NCBI GenBank assembly: GCA_025084515.1
Contig: JAJAGP010000342.1
Coordinates: 298,001-362,000, forward strand
DNA length: 64,000 nt
Direction of reading: 5' to 3'
Source of the DNA: Ancistrus triradiatus
Taxonomy: Eukaryota; Chordata; Actinopteri; Siluriformes; Loricariidae
Shown: piece by piece, positions 63,133 to 64,000 of the stretch
Position numbering within the stretch: position 1 is the first letter of the stretch
Layout of the letters: the number at the start of each line of letters is the position of its first letter
Notes under the pieces: model-generated
Seen by the model: the letters and a program-made list of their open reading frames with translations, nothing else
Told to the model about the DNA's origin: nothing
Database searches by the model: none
Program-made: the position numbers and the translations under genes

Positions 63133-64000
63133 TATAGCTACACTGTACACTGTAGGAAATGTATCCCATAACAGACAGTAAACATTAAATCTACTTTCAC
63201 TGTGTTGTTCATCACTGATCTATAAATGAAATATGTGAGCAAAAGGAAGCTTGTACTCTATGATTCAGGGCAGTAATTATCATAAACCAAGTCAGATTTC
63301 AAGGTTTTACATTCCTGATAATCTCATGCAAGGTGTAGAGAACTACAATGCTGCATTAGTGTCTGATTAAAGCCATGCCTGATTATGTCCATTGACATTA
63401 CCAGAGGCTTGCAGAATGCTCATTGTCTGGTGCACTCATACTGCCAGTGCTACCTACCCCCCCCCCCCCCCCCCCTTACCCAGCTGTCATGTTTTGTACA
63501 TTATGTCAACTATAAATTCTGTTGAGGATACTGTATGTGTGAGGAAACTAAAATGAAAGACTGTCCTAATTAAGCTTTTATAATTAAAGGAGGAGTATTG
63601 TTCGATTGAACAAGAGCTGTTATACCATTCGTGTTAGACCTGTAAAATTATAAAAATTTTTACTATTTATAAATGCCCAAGAAAATACTATTACTTTCAC
63701 ATTACTACAACGTTTTATTCCTAATCAAATTTCAGTGTGTACAAATATTCCAGAGTTGATGTAATTTGGAAATGACTGCATATCCTAATGACACCCCAAC
63801 ATGTCAGGGCATCTTGATAATCACTAGTAAACTAGGTTACATGAAATTTAACATGAGTGACATTTCAGAATAGTGGTCCCTAATTGCATTGTCATATTCC
63901 AAATGATTTATTTGAGTGAAAGCAAAATATAGTTGTTACCAGACCAACAACATACCAGAACAACCATCATTTGCAATTGGGATGCAGCCTTTTATTTCAC
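63133..64000. other. Mostly unique non-coding DNA
   Basis: No gene recognised. 63330-63455 (gtctgattaaagccatgcct, gattatgtccattgacatta) is a possible conserved block. A poly(C) run of about 19 lies at 63457-63475. Confidence 0.4.

Noticed and set aside
1..64000. CRISPR arrays, bacterial operons, phage or integron structures
   Set aside because: No regularly spaced direct repeats with unique spacers, no Shine-Dalgarno-led gene strings; the content is vertebrate throughout.

Overview
The window is vertebrate, almost certainly teleost, nuclear DNA: AT-rich, full of microsatellites, and built mainly from transposable elements (TEs) typical of bony fishes. These are many Tc1/mariner families, L2-clade LINEs with (TTGAC)n-type 3' tails, L2/Mermaid-type SINEs, a tRNA-headed SINE, Ty3/gypsy relics and a pogo derivative. 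The mix fits an otophysan such as a catfish, but that placement is inference. There is no bacterial gene organisation, no CRISPR array, no rRNA and no convincing tRNA gene. I see no complete host protein-coding gene. The best candidates for host function are one short possible exon near 531-716 (minus), a CpG-rich promoter-like island at 3181-3600, and several unique, moderate-GC blocks that look like conserved non-coding elements. The layout resembles a gene desert or a very large intron.

Layout. 1-8 kb: mostly unique AT-rich DNA with a degraded but end-to-end Tc1 copy (1250-2618) that carries a SINE scrap with its own target-site duplication (TSD), then the CpG island and microsatellites. 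8-25.6 kb: a Tc1-rich stretch with a near-complete copy at 8407-9994, a sister at 17127-18646 and four other families (19187-20235, 22545-23155, 23297-24020, 24038-25628). It also holds a pogo derivative (12788-13354), a solo-LTR-like insert inside a SINE (10033-10505), and a perfect 24-bp hairpin (23234-23287). 26-34.5 kb: more unique DNA with candidate regulatory blocks, a long AAT/ATT palindrome and further Tc1 relics. 35.0-37.5 kb: a Ty3/gypsy-class relic whose protease is followed directly by integrase, the gene order of Gmr1-like elements. 37.5-42 kb: a Tc1 relic, a LINE scrap, a GC-rich array encoding a degenerate nonapeptide repeat, and a Myb/SANT-like exon relic. 43-48 kb: an L2 relic, an IS630/Tc1-like relic and a minus-strand gypsy relic with gag joined to RNase H by an internal deletion. 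49.5-59 kb: L2 LINEs on both strands, one carrying a hAT-like MITE, another abutting a truncated Tc1 and containing an anomalous GC-rich 536-bp block bounded by a repeated 40-46-bp segment. 59.7-63.1 kb: two more Tc1 copies, one split by a SINE with a clear 9-bp TSD.

The genes do not work together as a pathway. What the window records is layered transposition: Tc1 families and L2 supply most of the mass, later SINE, hAT and LTR insertions cut into them, and nearly all coding frames are broken. All identifications come from reading the bases and remembered family signatures; no database search was possible. Conservation claims in particular are untested.
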